A stretch of 64,000 nucleotides of DNA from NCBI GenBank assembly GCA_965229545.1, contig OZ245887.1, positions 930,001 to 994,000 on the forward strand, written 5' to 3'. Both the position numbers and the translations under genes were made by a program. The notes under the pieces are model-generated. The model saw nothing but the letters and a program-made list of their open reading frames with translations, did not search any database and was not told the DNA's origin. This DNA comes from Megaera sp965229545 (GTDB lineage: Bacteria > Pseudomonadota > Alphaproteobacteria > Rickettsiales > Rickettsiaceae). Of this stretch, positions 26,864 to 35,932 are shown in pieces. Position 1 is the first letter of the stretch. Each line of letters starts with the position of its first letter.

Positions 26864-28233
26864 GAGTCTGTCATATAGTTTGTGTAAGTTGCAAAAGGAT
26901 ATAGTAGAAGATACTATAAAAAAGCAACTTAAATACAGAGGAAAAAATGGCTAAAAAATTAGCAGAAAAAGAAGTAGATATAAATACTAAATTAGTCGAA
27001 GAATTACTATCAAAAGCAGATCCATCTGAATTATTTGGTCGCGGGTGGATTATTTAATAAACTTAAAAAGCAAATAGTAGAGAGAATTCTTGAAAGTGAA
27101 TTAGAACACGATCTAGGTTATTCTAAACATAGTAAGATAATCAAGAGCGATAATAATCGTCGCAACGGCAGTTATGAAAAAACGATTATAGATGATGACG
27201 GTCATCAGATTACCGTAGATGTTTCGAGGGACAGGGAAGGAGAATTTGAACCTCAATTGATTCCTGAAGGAGTTAGGAGATTTAGTGGTTTTGATGATAA
27301 AGTGATTTCACTATATGCAAGAGGGATGACTGTCAGTGAGATACAGGGCCATTTAGAGGAGATATACCAGACCAATATTTCTAAGGACCTTATATCAACT
27401 GTCACTGACGGAGTAATAGAAGAAGTTACTACATGGCAAAACAGGTCCCTAGACGATGTATATCCAATATTATATTTGGATTGCATACACGTTAAAGCAA
27501 GGGATAATCATACAGTAATTAACAAAGCGGTATATCTTGCAATAGGTGTTAACATGGAAAGGAAAAAGGAATTACTGGGGATCTGGGTCGGTAAAAATGA
27601 AGGTTCCAAATTTTGGATGCAGGTTGTAACTGAGCTAAAGAACAGAGGAATAAAACAGATATATGTAGCATGCGTTGATGGATTAAAAGGCTTTCCTGAA
27701 GCCATAAATAGCATTTATCCTAATACGATTGTACAACTCTGTATAGTACATATGGCGAGGAATTCTGTAAAATATGTTTCTTATAAGGATTTAAAAGCGG
27801 TCACAGCGGATCTTAAAAGGATTTACACTGCAAACAGCGAAGAAATAGGATATCTGGAGCTAAAATCGTTTGCTGCTAAATGGGATAATAAATATCCTGT
27901 GATCTCTGATATTTGGCAAAGGAATTGGAGCGGGATTATTCCTCTTTTTGCTTTTCCTGATGAGATTAGGCGGGTAATTTATACTACCAATGCGATAGAA
28001 TCGATAAATCGTCAAATCAGAAAAATCATCAACAATAAAGGGGTTTTTCCAGATGATAAGTCTATTTTAAAAATCGTATTTTTGGCTCTAAAAAATGCTG
28101 CCAAAAAATGGACCATGCCGATTAAAAATTGGTCTTTGGCATTGAATCAATTTGAAATTTTATGCGGGGATTTTAGGCATGATTTACTGGAATTAAAAAA
28201 TACAACAACTTACACAAAATAAATGATTGACTC
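26864..28233 (+). mobile_element. IS256-family element, copy C (full length)
   Basis: 1370 bp between GAGTCTGTCATATAG... at the left and the complement of GAGTCAATCATTTATT... at the right, the longest copy in the window. The left neighbour is the spoT relic and the right neighbour is vapC, whose last codons are encoded by the element. The flanks do not form an 8-9 bp duplication, suggesting that recombination with another copy, or a flanking deletion, has happened since insertion. Confidence 0.92.
26947..28222 (+). CDS. IS256-family (Mutator) transposase, frameshift near start
   Basis: The catalytic part is continuous from a TTG at 27035 for 395 residues: MVAGGLFNKLKKQIVERIL to the C-terminus. 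The natural start is ATG 26947 (MAKKLAEKEVDINTKLVEEL...), but an extra G at GGGTGG near 27045 throws that frame into a TAA at 27056. DDE residues are in YLDCIHVKARDN, VACVDGLKGF and TTNAIESINRQIRK. Either translation starts at the internal TTG, the ribosome slips, or all copies descend from one broken parent moved in trans. The same extra base is in copies A and B. Confidence 0.8.
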
Positions 28234-28550
28234 AAGTCTTTGGTATTTCTGGTTATCAATAAGCTATCCGTGTATTTTGCAGTAGCCCAGATTATAGCAT
28301 CCGGGATTTTTATCTTATTTTCCTTTCTTATATTAACTGCAATTTCAGCAATTTCGTCATTAAGGGGAATTATATTAAAACCATTCAAAAACTCCTTTAT
28401 TATTTCTTCATTATCGGTCATTCCAACTAATATTTCCATTTTTGTAATTATGCTGATTTGAGGGGACTGATACTGCTCTATCTCTTTTTTGGCTAACAGA
28501 TCACCAACTAAATAGTCTATCAATATATTAGTATCAAATACAGCTTTCAT
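28173..28550 (-). CDS. vapC: VapC-type PIN-domain toxin with IS-derived C-terminus
   Basis: Endoribonuclease toxin of a type II module. From ATG 28550 it has 125 residues: KAVFDTNILIDYL (first Asp), TKMEILVG (Glu), KIPDAIIWATAKY (Asp) and LLITRNTKDL (Asp), so the acidic active site is complete. The native frame is cut by the inverted repeat of IS256 copy C at 28233. About the last 20 residues (SFILCKLLYFLIPVNHA) are read from IS sequence in place of the native tail. The catalytic fold may survive. It lies 23 bases downstream of vapB. Confidence 0.8.
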   Translation of the reverse strand: MKAVFDTNILIDYLVGDLLAKKEIEQYQSPQISIITKMEILVGMTDNEEIIKEFLNGFNIIPLNDEIAEIAVNIRKENKIKIPDAIIWATAKYTDSLLITRNTKDLSQSFILCKLLYFLIPVNHA

Positions 28551-28573
28551 GAATCCCACTCATTCCTTAATTT

Positions 28574-28774
28574 TTACTGATAGTCCAAACTGTCCAATTT
28601 TTTCCTTTTCCAAACACCAAATGCTAATTCATAACTCTTTTTACTATTACTGTAGCTATTTATGTATTTTGTTAGAGCTTCCCTTATAAGACTTGCTCTT
28701 GATACATTTTTCTTTTTTGATACCTGATCTAGAATTTTTACTTGTGAATCAAGTATGTCAACAATAGTTCTCAT
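28574..28774 (-). CDS. vapB: VapB-type ribbon-helix-helix antitoxin
   Basis: 66 residues from ATG 28774 (MRTIVDILDSQVKILDQVSK); a 13-codon longer frame exists but lacks a better start. The N-terminal half is a ribbon-helix-helix DNA-binding domain: TIVDILDSQVKILDQVSKKK, NVSRASLIREALTKYI. The C-terminal half (KSYELAFGVWKRKKLDSLDY) is the expected toxin-binding tail. First gene of the module; such antitoxins repress their own promoter. Confidence 0.8.
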   Translation of the reverse strand: MRTIVDILDSQVKILDQVSKKKNVSRASLIREALTKYINSYSNSKKSYELAFGVWKRKKLDSLDYQ

Positions 28775-28813
28775 ATTAATACCTATTATACTTGTTATTG
28801 TTATCTGATACAA

Positions 28814-29172
28814 TATAATCTTAATTCTTTCAAGAAAAACCTAATTTATTGGCCATGACATTTGGAGCAATAAGGTAAATGTTAAAGTTACCTTGAAAAA
28901 AGGGGTGCTTTTCAATTAATTAACCCAATGTTAAAAACTAGAATTTGGGGATTTTAAAATACAACAAATAAACTCAAGCTAAATTTGAGTCTTAATTCTA
29001 CTTTCCTCACCTCAGCTTCATTGCCTTGGCTCTTGCTAAATTTGTTTAAACTATTTTGTTAACATGCGCCATAGCATCCCAAATTAAGATATAGACAAGT
29101 AAAAAATATTTGACAATTTTTTTAATTGTCTTTGCTCCACTCAAGGGACAATACTTTAGTATGATCTGCTTA
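28814..29172. other. Gene-free stretch between the two toxin-antitoxin modules
   Basis: No coding frame of note. It contains a small inverted repeat AAGGTAA...TTACCTT (28872-28894), another ACTCAA...TTGAGT, and the terminator-like hairpin at 29112-29130. The vapBC promoter must lie in its left part. Confidence 0.5.
29112..29130 (-). terminator. Hairpin after the YafQ/RelB module
   Basis: GACAATT-TTTTT-AATTGTC, a 7-bp stem. On the minus strand it is followed by AAATATTTTTT and lies about 43 bases past the toxin stop, so it can end transcription of the module. Confidence 0.45.
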
Positions 29173-29466
29173 TCATTTAAAAATATCGTTATGTGTACCA
29201 GTACGCTCTAGTCGCAAAACTTCATCGTCTAAATAATAAACTAGCAACCAATCAGGCTCTATATGACATTCCCGGTAGCCTTTATATTTACCTATTAATT
29301 TATGCAGACAATATTTTTCTGGTAATAACAAATGGTGTTCCATCCCTTGATTGGCATTATTCAATATCATTGCTACTATATCAAACATTTTCTGCCCATT
29401 TCGTCCTCTCTTGAGCATTAATTTTAATTCTTTTTTGTAAAAGTTAGTCTTCGTAAGCTCAAGCAT
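29173..29466 (-). CDS. YafQ/RelE-superfamily mRNA interferase toxin
   Basis: 97 residues of the YafQ group. The conserved C-terminal half GKYKGYRECHIEPDWLLVYYL, then LRLERTGTHNDIFK, holds the residues (His in CHIEPDW, His in GTHNDIF) used by YafQ for ribosome-dependent mRNA cleavage. The N-terminus TNFYKKELKLMLKRGRN is also typical. It overlaps the antitoxin by 8 bases, the usual toxin-antitoxin coupling. Intact. Confidence 0.9.
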   Translation of the reverse strand: MLELTKTNFYKKELKLMLKRGRNGQKMFDIVAMILNNANQGMEHHLLLPEKYCLHKLIGKYKGYRECHIEPDWLLVYYLDDEVLRLERTGTHNDIFK

Positions 29467-29731
29467 TCCTCTTTACCTTAAAACCTTCTTCTTCAAGTTC
29501 TTTATATATTTCATTAAACATTTCTTCAACTGAAGAATTTTTTGTTATACCGATGCCTTTCCTTGATTCTTCAATAGCTCCTATGGTTTCCTTATTCGGG
29601 ACTTTTTCTTGATCTATTTTCCTGTAGATAGCATCTCTTACAAAATCAACAACTGTCATTTTTTTTCGTGCCGTATGTAATTTAAGGTAATGGTGCAATT
29701 CGTCTGATATATCTATACTTAGTCTAGTCAT
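29459..29731 (-). CDS. RelB/DinJ-type antitoxin
   Basis: 90 residues. The N-terminal ribbon-helix-helix MTRLSIDISDELHHYLKLHT, ARKKMTVVDFVRDAIYRKID binds operator DNA. The acidic C-terminal helix VEEMFNEIYKELEEEGFK is the likely toxin wrap. It is placed upstream of and overlapping the YafQ-type toxin, so the pair is co-translated. The segment before the helix is unusually long and may be flexible. Confidence 0.85.
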   Translation of the reverse strand: MTRLSIDISDELHHYLKLHTARKKMTVVDFVRDAIYRKIDQEKVPNKETIGAIEESRKGIGITKNSSVEEMFNEIYKELEEEGFKVKRNA

Positions 29732-29845
29732 TTTTGATGTTTTTAGTTTTAGTTAATTACTTACTTAAGTATATAAGTAAAATTATCAACTGTAAACAAA
29801 AAGTTTTGATTTTTATTATGATATATGCAAAATAATCTGAATATA

Positions 29846-30004
29846 CTAAATCTTTCTTAACACTTTTTGCATATTTGAAATATTTATAATTTTTCCTTTA
29901 GCTAACCACCACGCCTTGTTAGCTTCAAATAAAAAAGCATCAAGGTCTAATTGATCAAGTTGATTTTTAGGCTTGAGTAGTCTAGCTATTAATTCACTTT
30001 CCAT
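29846..30004 (-). CDS. 52-residue hypothetical protein or gene fragment
   Basis: Reads MESELIARLLKPKNQLDQLD, LDAFLFEANKAWWLAKGKII and ends in MQKVLRKI. The composition is plausible for a helical protein, but no ribosome site precedes the ATG and it may be the front of a longer lost gene. It sits 84 bases from IS630 copy 2. Confidence 0.35.
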   Translation of the reverse strand: MESELIARLLKPKNQLDQLDLDAFLFEANKAWWLAKGKIINISNMQKVLRKI

Positions 30005-30088
30005 TTTTATAAATTTATTACATCACTTAAGAACAAAACACTTTGCACTAATATTTTGCCAAACATAGTTTCATCTTTATATAAAATA

Positions 30089-31220
30089 TTACTCCGGCCT
30101 TTAAATATTGAACTAACATTAGAGAAATGATATAGTGATATTGTATCAAGAGTAATAACAAAATGTCTAATAAAAAATTATCACCAAGCGATCTCAAGAT
30201 ATTAAGAAAGAAAGCAGTGGAAGCAATAGTTATACATGGAATAAGCAAGAAACAAGCATCTATTACCTTTGGGTTTTCTAGGAGTTCTATATGGAAAGAT
30301 CTTAAAGAGTACAAAATTTCTAAGGAAGAAAGCTTTCGCTATAAGAAGCGAGGAGTAAAGGTAGGAACAGGATCTAAAATCAGTAAAAATCAAGAAGAGG
30401 AATTAAAATCTAAAATTTTATCACATACACCTGATGAATTGGGAATGGATTATACGTTATGGAATAGTAAAGTGGTACAAGAATATATAGAATCCAATTA
30501 CCTTTATCAGTATAACAGGCGTTCTATAAGAAAAATTATGAATAGATTGGGTTTTACGTCTCAAAAACCAATTAAATCAGCCTATCAACGTAATCCAGAG
30601 AAGATAAAAGAATGGTTAACAGTCACATATCCAGAAATCAAGTCTCGTGCAATGAAAGAAAGTGCTAGAATTTATTAGGGAGATGAAATGGGGATACAAT
30701 CAACAGATAATCGAGGTAAAACATATGGTCTTAAAGGCAAGACCCCAGCAATCAAGAGAAGTGGCTCAAGATTTAAATGTAATATGCTAGCTGCTATTAG
30801 TCCGCAAGGGTTTATGAACTGGATGGTATTTGAAGATAATTTTACCAGCAAAAAGTGTATTGAATTTTTAGGTAGACTGATCAGACAAATTAAGCAGAAA
30901 ATATTTTTGATATTAGATAATCATAGAGTGCATCACAGTAAAAAGGTAAAAGCTTATGTAGAAAGACATAAGGACAAGCTAGAATTGTTTTATTTACCAT
31001 CATATTGTCCTGATATGAATCCACAAGAACTTGTAAACCAAGATGTCAAAGCTAACTCCAATAATTTTCGAGTACTAAAATCAGTAAAAGATTTAACAAT
31101 TAATGTACGGTCCTATTTAACACAAATTCAGTTTAATGGTATAAAAATTCAAAATTATTTTAAAAAGAAAGAAATAGCTTATGCTACTATATAATGTTCA
31201 ATATTTAAAGGCCAGAGTAA
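30089..31220 (+). mobile_element. IS630-family element, copy 2
   Basis: 1132 bp. Inverted repeats TTACTCCGGCCTTTAAATAT at the left and the complement of TTACTCTGGCCTTTAAATAT at the right. TA is present on both sides (30087-30088 and 31221-31222). Transposase split by an amber codon. Confidence 0.92.
30163..31194 (+). pseudogene. IS630-family transposase with amber codon
   Basis: Identical in layout to the intact copy 1, but the Trp codon next to the first catalytic Asp is TAG (30676-30678): IY-stop-GDEMGI. The two halves stay in frame with each other, with no other defect. A restart at ATG 30688 yields only a C-terminal piece that lacks the first catalytic Asp. Copy 3 has the same stop. Confidence 0.9.
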
Positions 31221-31691
31221 TAATAGGCTCTTTATTTTTTATCGCAGTAACATTAGGCATGGGCAATAACATATAAAGCATCACTTTAACAAATTTTTCT
31301 TACATTATAAGTTAATTTATTTTTATTAATGGTTTTTAAACTTATTACCTTAGAACAGATTTATAAAGTTAAAATTATTATATTATATGTATGATTTATC
31401 TTTTATTACTCACCTATTTCTAGCCGAATAATTAAATTACGAAAATCATAAATTTGTCGAAAACGGTCCACTAGGGCGCGCCATTGATATCGTTATTTTT
31501 TTAATTGTATATCATATTTTTATTACAATACCCGCACTTAACAGAAATTTTTGCTATAACTCCTAAACAAAACCTGCTCTTTTATTTTCTTAAAAGTTAT
31601 AGCTCATTTTTCCCAATTCTACAAAATGGAAGCATTATCCTAAAAATCAAGAATGGTGCGCTCTAATAGCTCTATGTAATTAATTATTTCA
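31221..31691. other. Gene-free stretch right of IS630 copy 2
   Basis: 470 AT-rich bases up to the end of the peptide-transporter gene. No frame, tRNA-like fold or recognised repeat. One GC-rich island (GGTCCACTAGGGCGCGCCA, 31466-31484) contains an AscI-type palindrome and stands out from its surroundings. Confidence 0.5.
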
Positions 31692-33197
31692 TCAAGTAGC
31701 TTGCCTTAACAAAACTTTGTGCAAGAAAACAGAGCAAACTAAAAATAAACCCACTATACCTAAATTGAACAAGGTTATATCTAGGAAACCAGCCTTGTAT
31801 ATAGCAAGGGATTCTGTTAAATCTACTTTTCCTTCGACAGAAGGTACTGACATAAATTTTGATAAAATAATACCAGCCAAGTTAGAAAACGCCAATGACA
31901 ACATTACTATGCCCATGATAAACCCCCGTAGATTTTTGGGAGCTAGCAAGGTAGCTTGGGATTGTACTAAAGGCGCTATACAAAGCTCACCTAAGCTCAT
32001 AAAAGATATAGCAACAATTAAGTATAAGTATCCTACTTTGCTTTTATTATCGGCATTTGTACACCCTATATAAAGTACAATAAAACATATAACTAACGTT
32101 ACTAAACCCAGGCCTAGCATTAACGTTGAGTATTTTCTATCAAATTTCATATAAGTACCAAGTAAGGAACCAATTAACACTATTGATATAGGATTTATTG
32201 CTTGAGATACTGAAGCCGGGATCATAATACCAAGTATTTCATTATCTATATTTCTTGCTGTAAACAAATTAATAAGAGACCCAAGCTGCATCTCTAAACC
32301 AAAAAAACACATTAAGAAAAATATCATGATAGCCAAAGCAATTAAATTCTGCCTCTGAATAGAAGGAGATTTCATCACAATATAGGCAAATATCCCAAAA
32401 ACTACCAACCCTACGATACTAAGTATATTAGCAAAAAACTCAGCTGATTCTAACATTTTAGACACAAGGAAAGCTAAGGCAAAGCTAACTACTATTGTTA
32501 TGGTAAATAAATTCATACCGAAAAATAACTTCTTATTCATAAGGTCTGGCCTCGGTGATATACCACTTGACCCTAAAATATGCTGAAATTTAGCAAATAC
32601 AACAAGGCCAATAAACATACCGATACCGGCCAGACCAAAACCATAATCCCACCCATAATTACTTGCAACGAAAGCGCACAAGATAGATGAGAAAAATGAG
32701 CCTAAATTTATCCCAACATAAAATAAGGTAAAACCTCTTTCCCTATTAGGATCATTATCCTTATAACACGAACCGAGTAAATTTGTTATATTACCTTTAA
32801 ATAAGCCTGTTCCTATAGCTATCAATGCCAAGCCTAAATATACCAAAAATGTATTCAATCCTATAAAGGTCATACAAATGTGGCCTATTGTTATCACAAT
32901 CCCGCCAATAAAAATCATATTACGGAATCCCATCAATTTATCAGCCATGATCCCCCCAATTACAGGTCCAGTATAACCAATAGCAGCGAATAAAGAATAT
33001 ATGGCATAAGCTTTAACATCGCTAAAACCAAGATGTGATGTAAGGAATAATACGAGTAACGCTCTCATACCATAATAGCTAAAACGCTCCCACATCTCGA
33101 TAAAAAATATAAGTTTTAAAAATTTTGGATATCTTATGATCTCCCGATCGTTTTTACCTATACTAATTAAATTAGGTAGGTTTGCAGCATTACTCAT
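31692..33197 (-). CDS. POT-family proton-dependent oligopeptide transporter
   Basis: 501 residues, about 12-14 membrane segments, MFS fold. The N-terminal EMWERFSYYGMRALLVLFL is the PTR/POT signature (E-x-x-E-R-F-x-Y-Y-G). GPVIGGIMADKLMGFRN is the loop 2-3 motif, GTGLFKGNITNLLGSCY the next conserved loop, and RERGFTLFYVGINLGSFFSS the PTR2 signature. It imports di- and tripeptides with protons, a sensible nutrient source inside a host cell. The only intact metabolic gene in the 22-37 kb accessory zone; bracketed by direct copies 2 and 3 of IS630. Confidence 0.92.
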   Translation of the reverse strand: MSNAANLPNLISIGKNDREIIRYPKFLKLIFFIEMWERFSYYGMRALLVLFLTSHLGFSDVKAYAIYSLFAAIGYTGPVIGGIMADKLMGFRNMIFIGGIVITIGHICMTFIGLNTFLVYLGLALIAIGTGLFKGNITNLLGSCYKDNDPNRERGFTLFYVGINLGSFFSSILCAFVASNYGWDYGFGLAGIGMFIGLVVFAKFQHILGSSGISPRPDLMNKKLFFGMNLFTITIVVSFALAFLVSKMLESAEFFANILSIVGLVVFGIFAYIVMKSPSIQRQNLIALAIMIFFLMCFFGLEMQLGSLINLFTARNIDNEILGIMIPASVSQAINPISIVLIGSLLGTYMKFDRKYSTLMLGLGLVTLVICFIVLYIGCTNADNKSKVGYLYLIVAISFMSLGELCIAPLVQSQATLLAPKNLRGFIMGIVMLSLAFSNLAGIILSKFMSVPSVEGKVDLTESLAIYKAGFLDITLFNLGIVGLFLVCSVFLHKVLLRQAT

Positions 33198-33450
33198 GAT
33201 GAATACCTCATAATAATATAAAAATGGATTTTACTTTAATACTGGGTTTAGTCCGCAAGTACCACTAATGCTAAAAACATAACGCATAACATAGCATTTT
33301 CATAAAGCCAGGCTGTAAAGCTGCTTTACAAAAAGTAAGCATTGCAAAAACTCAAAAGCAATGGCTAATCGCTTGCTACGACTTACTGCAAAACTAAAAC
33401 AAACATAAGTAAAAATTAAATAATATAAATTTTAAAAGTAACGAAGGATA

Positions 33451-33585
33451 TTAGCACACGTGGTGATATGACCAGAGCATAATGACAGGAAAAATTGAAG
33501 GGGTAGTAAAGTTGAATGTATTATTAGCAGATTTTCTGCGATCAATTAACAATAATTTTCGTTCCAACAACAAGTTTTTTAACAT
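33451..33585 (-). CDS. 44-residue small protein or leader peptide
   Basis: ATG complementary to 33583-33585 with AAGGAG six bases upstream, one of the better ribosome sites in the window. The product begins MLKNLLLERKLLLIDRRKSA and ends FPVIMLWSYHHVC. It lies about 250 bases upstream of and on the same strand as the peptide transporter, so it could be a leader peptide or a stand-alone small protein. No family recognised. Confidence 0.4.
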   Translation of the reverse strand: MLKNLLLERKLLLIDRRKSANNTFNFTTPSIFPVIMLWSYHHVC

Positions 33586-33929
33586 AATAAACTCCTTAGT
33601 TTTAGGTTTAATTAGCGACGCAAACAAAATGCGCATCAAATTATATATAACATCATTTTTAGTACATTTGCAATATGCTATTTAAAATATTTTAGGACAA
33701 AATAAATTTGATCCTAAAATCCCTATTATTTATCTCAATAAAACAAACTTATACTAGCACTTGTTGCACTTATGATGTATCAATACCAGGATTTTATTCC
33801 TTAGTTCTTCATAAAATCTATAGCCCAAACATACTATTTCTATTACATAGTAGTTCTAGTTCAAATGGACCATCCCTAGTTTTGCTGCTTTTACTTCAAT
33901 AATTCTTTAAGAATAATGTTACTCAGTAA

Positions 33930-34130
33930 AATTTTTAATCTTTTTTTCATATTTAGGTTGACAGTCGCTTAGTACTAATTTTGAATATATTTTTAGAGCT
34001 AGTAAAAAAACTCTTCCCTGGGAACTTTACTTAATTGGCTATTTAAGCCTTCTATCATATTAGTTGTTGTTAGATGATACCGTTGTCTAATAACCTTTAG
34101 ATATTGCAAAAACTAACAGGCTCTGCCAAT
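33930..34130 (-). pseudogene. Fragment of a second Mutator-type transposase
   Basis: Across three frames the minus strand reads ...YIKVIRQRYHLTTTNMIEGL, NSQLSKVPREEFF, then LALKIYSKLVLSDCQPKYEK. This parallels the C-terminal IRRVIYTTNAIESINRQIRK region of IS256 transposases, but the sequence is clearly distinct from copies A-C. It is an older, unrelated insertion with no recognisable ends. Confidence 0.5.
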
Positions 34131-34212
34131 TATTCTAACGTGACCCAGTTATAAGAGTACTGATATCCCATACTAGTATTATTTATATAAGAAATTTCTT
34201 AAACCAACTTTT

Positions 34213-34796
34213 ATGCACATCTCTGTAACTGCTAAAATTACAGGACTAGAAAAGCTCGTTTTCTTTAGCAGCAAAACTCCTCAAGTAAATGGGGTAATTG
34301 CCATACATAATACATTAAAAGGCCCAAGCTTTAGGTGGATGTAGGATATATGATTACAACACAGTAATAGATGGCGTAAATGATGCCATGACACTTGCTA
34401 AGGCTATGACTTATAAAAATACTATTGTTGATCTTCCATTTTGTGGGGGTAAAGCCGTAATATACAAAAATCCTCACGTTACACAAAACCTTATTTTAGA
34501 AGCTTTTGCAAGGGTGTTAAATCATTTAGCGGGCGAATATTATACTGCAGATGATGTAGGAACGTCCGTAATGGATATGAATTATTTGAGACAATACTCA
34601 CCATATGCTAGAGGTATCCTATTTGAAGGCAAGCAAATATCAGCCACATCTTATGGTGTTTATCAAGCTATGAAAGCAGCTGTTTTTTATAAAGAACAAA
34701 CCCAAAATTTATCTGGATTAAAAGTAGCAGTTCAAGGGCTGGGCAAAGTAGGATACTCATTATGTAAATATTTAGCCCAAGAAGGATGTAATTATA
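34213..34796 (+). pseudogene. Glu/Leu/Phe/Val dehydrogenase relic, truncated by IS630-3
   Basis: Reads MHISVTAKITGLEKLVFFSS and, after a frameshift near 34335, (KGPALGG)CRIYDYNTVIDGVNDA. AMTYKNTIVDLPFCGGKAVI follows, holding the catalytic-site Lys region (the MTYK-N-T and GGGKAV segments). TADDVGTSVMDMNYLRQYSP and a Rossmann GLKVAVQGLGKVGYSLCKYL come next. It most resembles leucine dehydrogenase. The rest of the NAD domain is lost where IS630 copy 3 begins, and what lies beyond that element is unrelated phage sequence. Confidence 0.8.
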
Positions 34797-35928
34797 TTAC
34801 TCCGACCTTTAAATATTGAACTAACATTAGAGAAATGATATAATGATATTGTATCAAGAGTAATAACAAAATGTCTAATAAAAAATTATCACCAAGCGAT
34901 CTCAAGATATTAAGAAAGAAAGCAGTGGAAGCAATAGTTATACATGGAATAAGCAAGAAACAAGCATCTATTACCTTTGGGTTTTCTAGGAGTTCTATAT
35001 GGAAATATCTTAAAGAGTATAAAATTTCTAAGGAAGAAAGCTTTCGCTATAAGAAGCGAGGAGTAAAAGTAGGAACAGGATCTAAAATCAGTAAAAATCA
35101 AGAAGAGGAATTAAAATCTAAAATTTTATCACATACACCTGATGAATTGGGAATGGATTATACGTTATGGAATAGTAAAGTGGTACAAGAATATATAGAA
35201 TCCAATTACCTTTATCAGTATAACAGGCGTTCTATAAGAAAAATTATGAATAGATTGGGTTTTACGTCTCAAAAACCAATTAAATCAGCCTATCAACGTA
35301 ATCCAGAGAAGATAAAAGAATGGTTAACAGTCACATATCCAGAAATCAAGTCTCGTGCAATGAAAGAAAGTGCTAGAATTTATTAGGGAGATGAAATGGG
35401 GATACAATCAACAGATAATCGAGGTAAAACATATGGTCTTAAAGGCAAGACCCCAGCAATCAAGAGAAGTGGCTCAAGATTTAAATGTAATATGCTAACT
35501 GCTATTAGTCCGCAAGGGTTTATGAACTGGATGGTATTTGAAGATAATTTTACCAGCAAAAAGTGTATTGAATTTTTAGGTAGACTGATCAGACAAATTA
35601 AGCAGAAAATATTTTTGATATTAGATAATCATAGAGTGCATCACAGTAAAAAGGTAAAATCTTATGTAGAAAGACATAAGGACAAGCTAGCATTGTTTTA
35701 TTTACCATCATATTGTCCTGATATGAATCCACAAGAACTTGTAAACCAAGATGTCAAAGCTAACTCCAATAATTTTCGAGTACTAAAATCAGTAAAAGAT
35801 TTAACAATTAATGTACGGTCCTATTTAACACAAATTCAGTTTAATGGTATAAAAATTCAAAATTATTTTAAAAAGAAAGAAATAGCTTATGCTACTATAT
35901 AATGTTCAATATTTAAAGGCCAGAGTAA
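34797..35928 (+). mobile_element. IS630-family element, copy 3
   Basis: 1132 bp, same orientation as copy 2. The left inverted repeat has one change (TTACTCCGACC for TTACTCCGGCC). TA occurs on both sides (34795-34796, 35929-35930). Left neighbour: dehydrogenase relic. Right neighbour: terminase relic. Two unrelated broken genes meeting at one element points to recombination between IS copies. Confidence 0.92.
34871..35902 (+). pseudogene. IS630-family transposase with amber codon (copy 3)
   Basis: Same TAG as copy 2 at the Trp before the first catalytic Asp (35384-35386). It differs from copy 2 at several residues (Tyr for Asp in SIWKYLKEY, Thr in NMLTAISPQ, Ser in KKVKSYVERH, Ala in DKLALF), so the two copies diverged after sharing the nonsense change. 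Confidence 0.9.
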
Positions 35929-35932
35929 TAAC

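Larger units (their letters stand above)
33198..34212. other. Decayed stretch upstream of the peptide transporter
   Basis: About 1 kb without an intact gene. It contains the small frame at 33451-33585, a transposase relic at about 33930-34130, and between 33240 and 33400 several short inverted repeats (for example GTAAAGC-TGC-TTTAC and GCATTGC...GCAATGGC) that could form a structured leader of the transporter transcript. The remainder looks non-coding. Confidence 0.5.

Noticed and set aside
31466..31484. GC-rich island with GGCGCGCC right of IS630 copy 2
   Set aside because: The island looks odd against AT-rich DNA but is very short and has no associated structure or gene; it is noted only in the gene-free entry.
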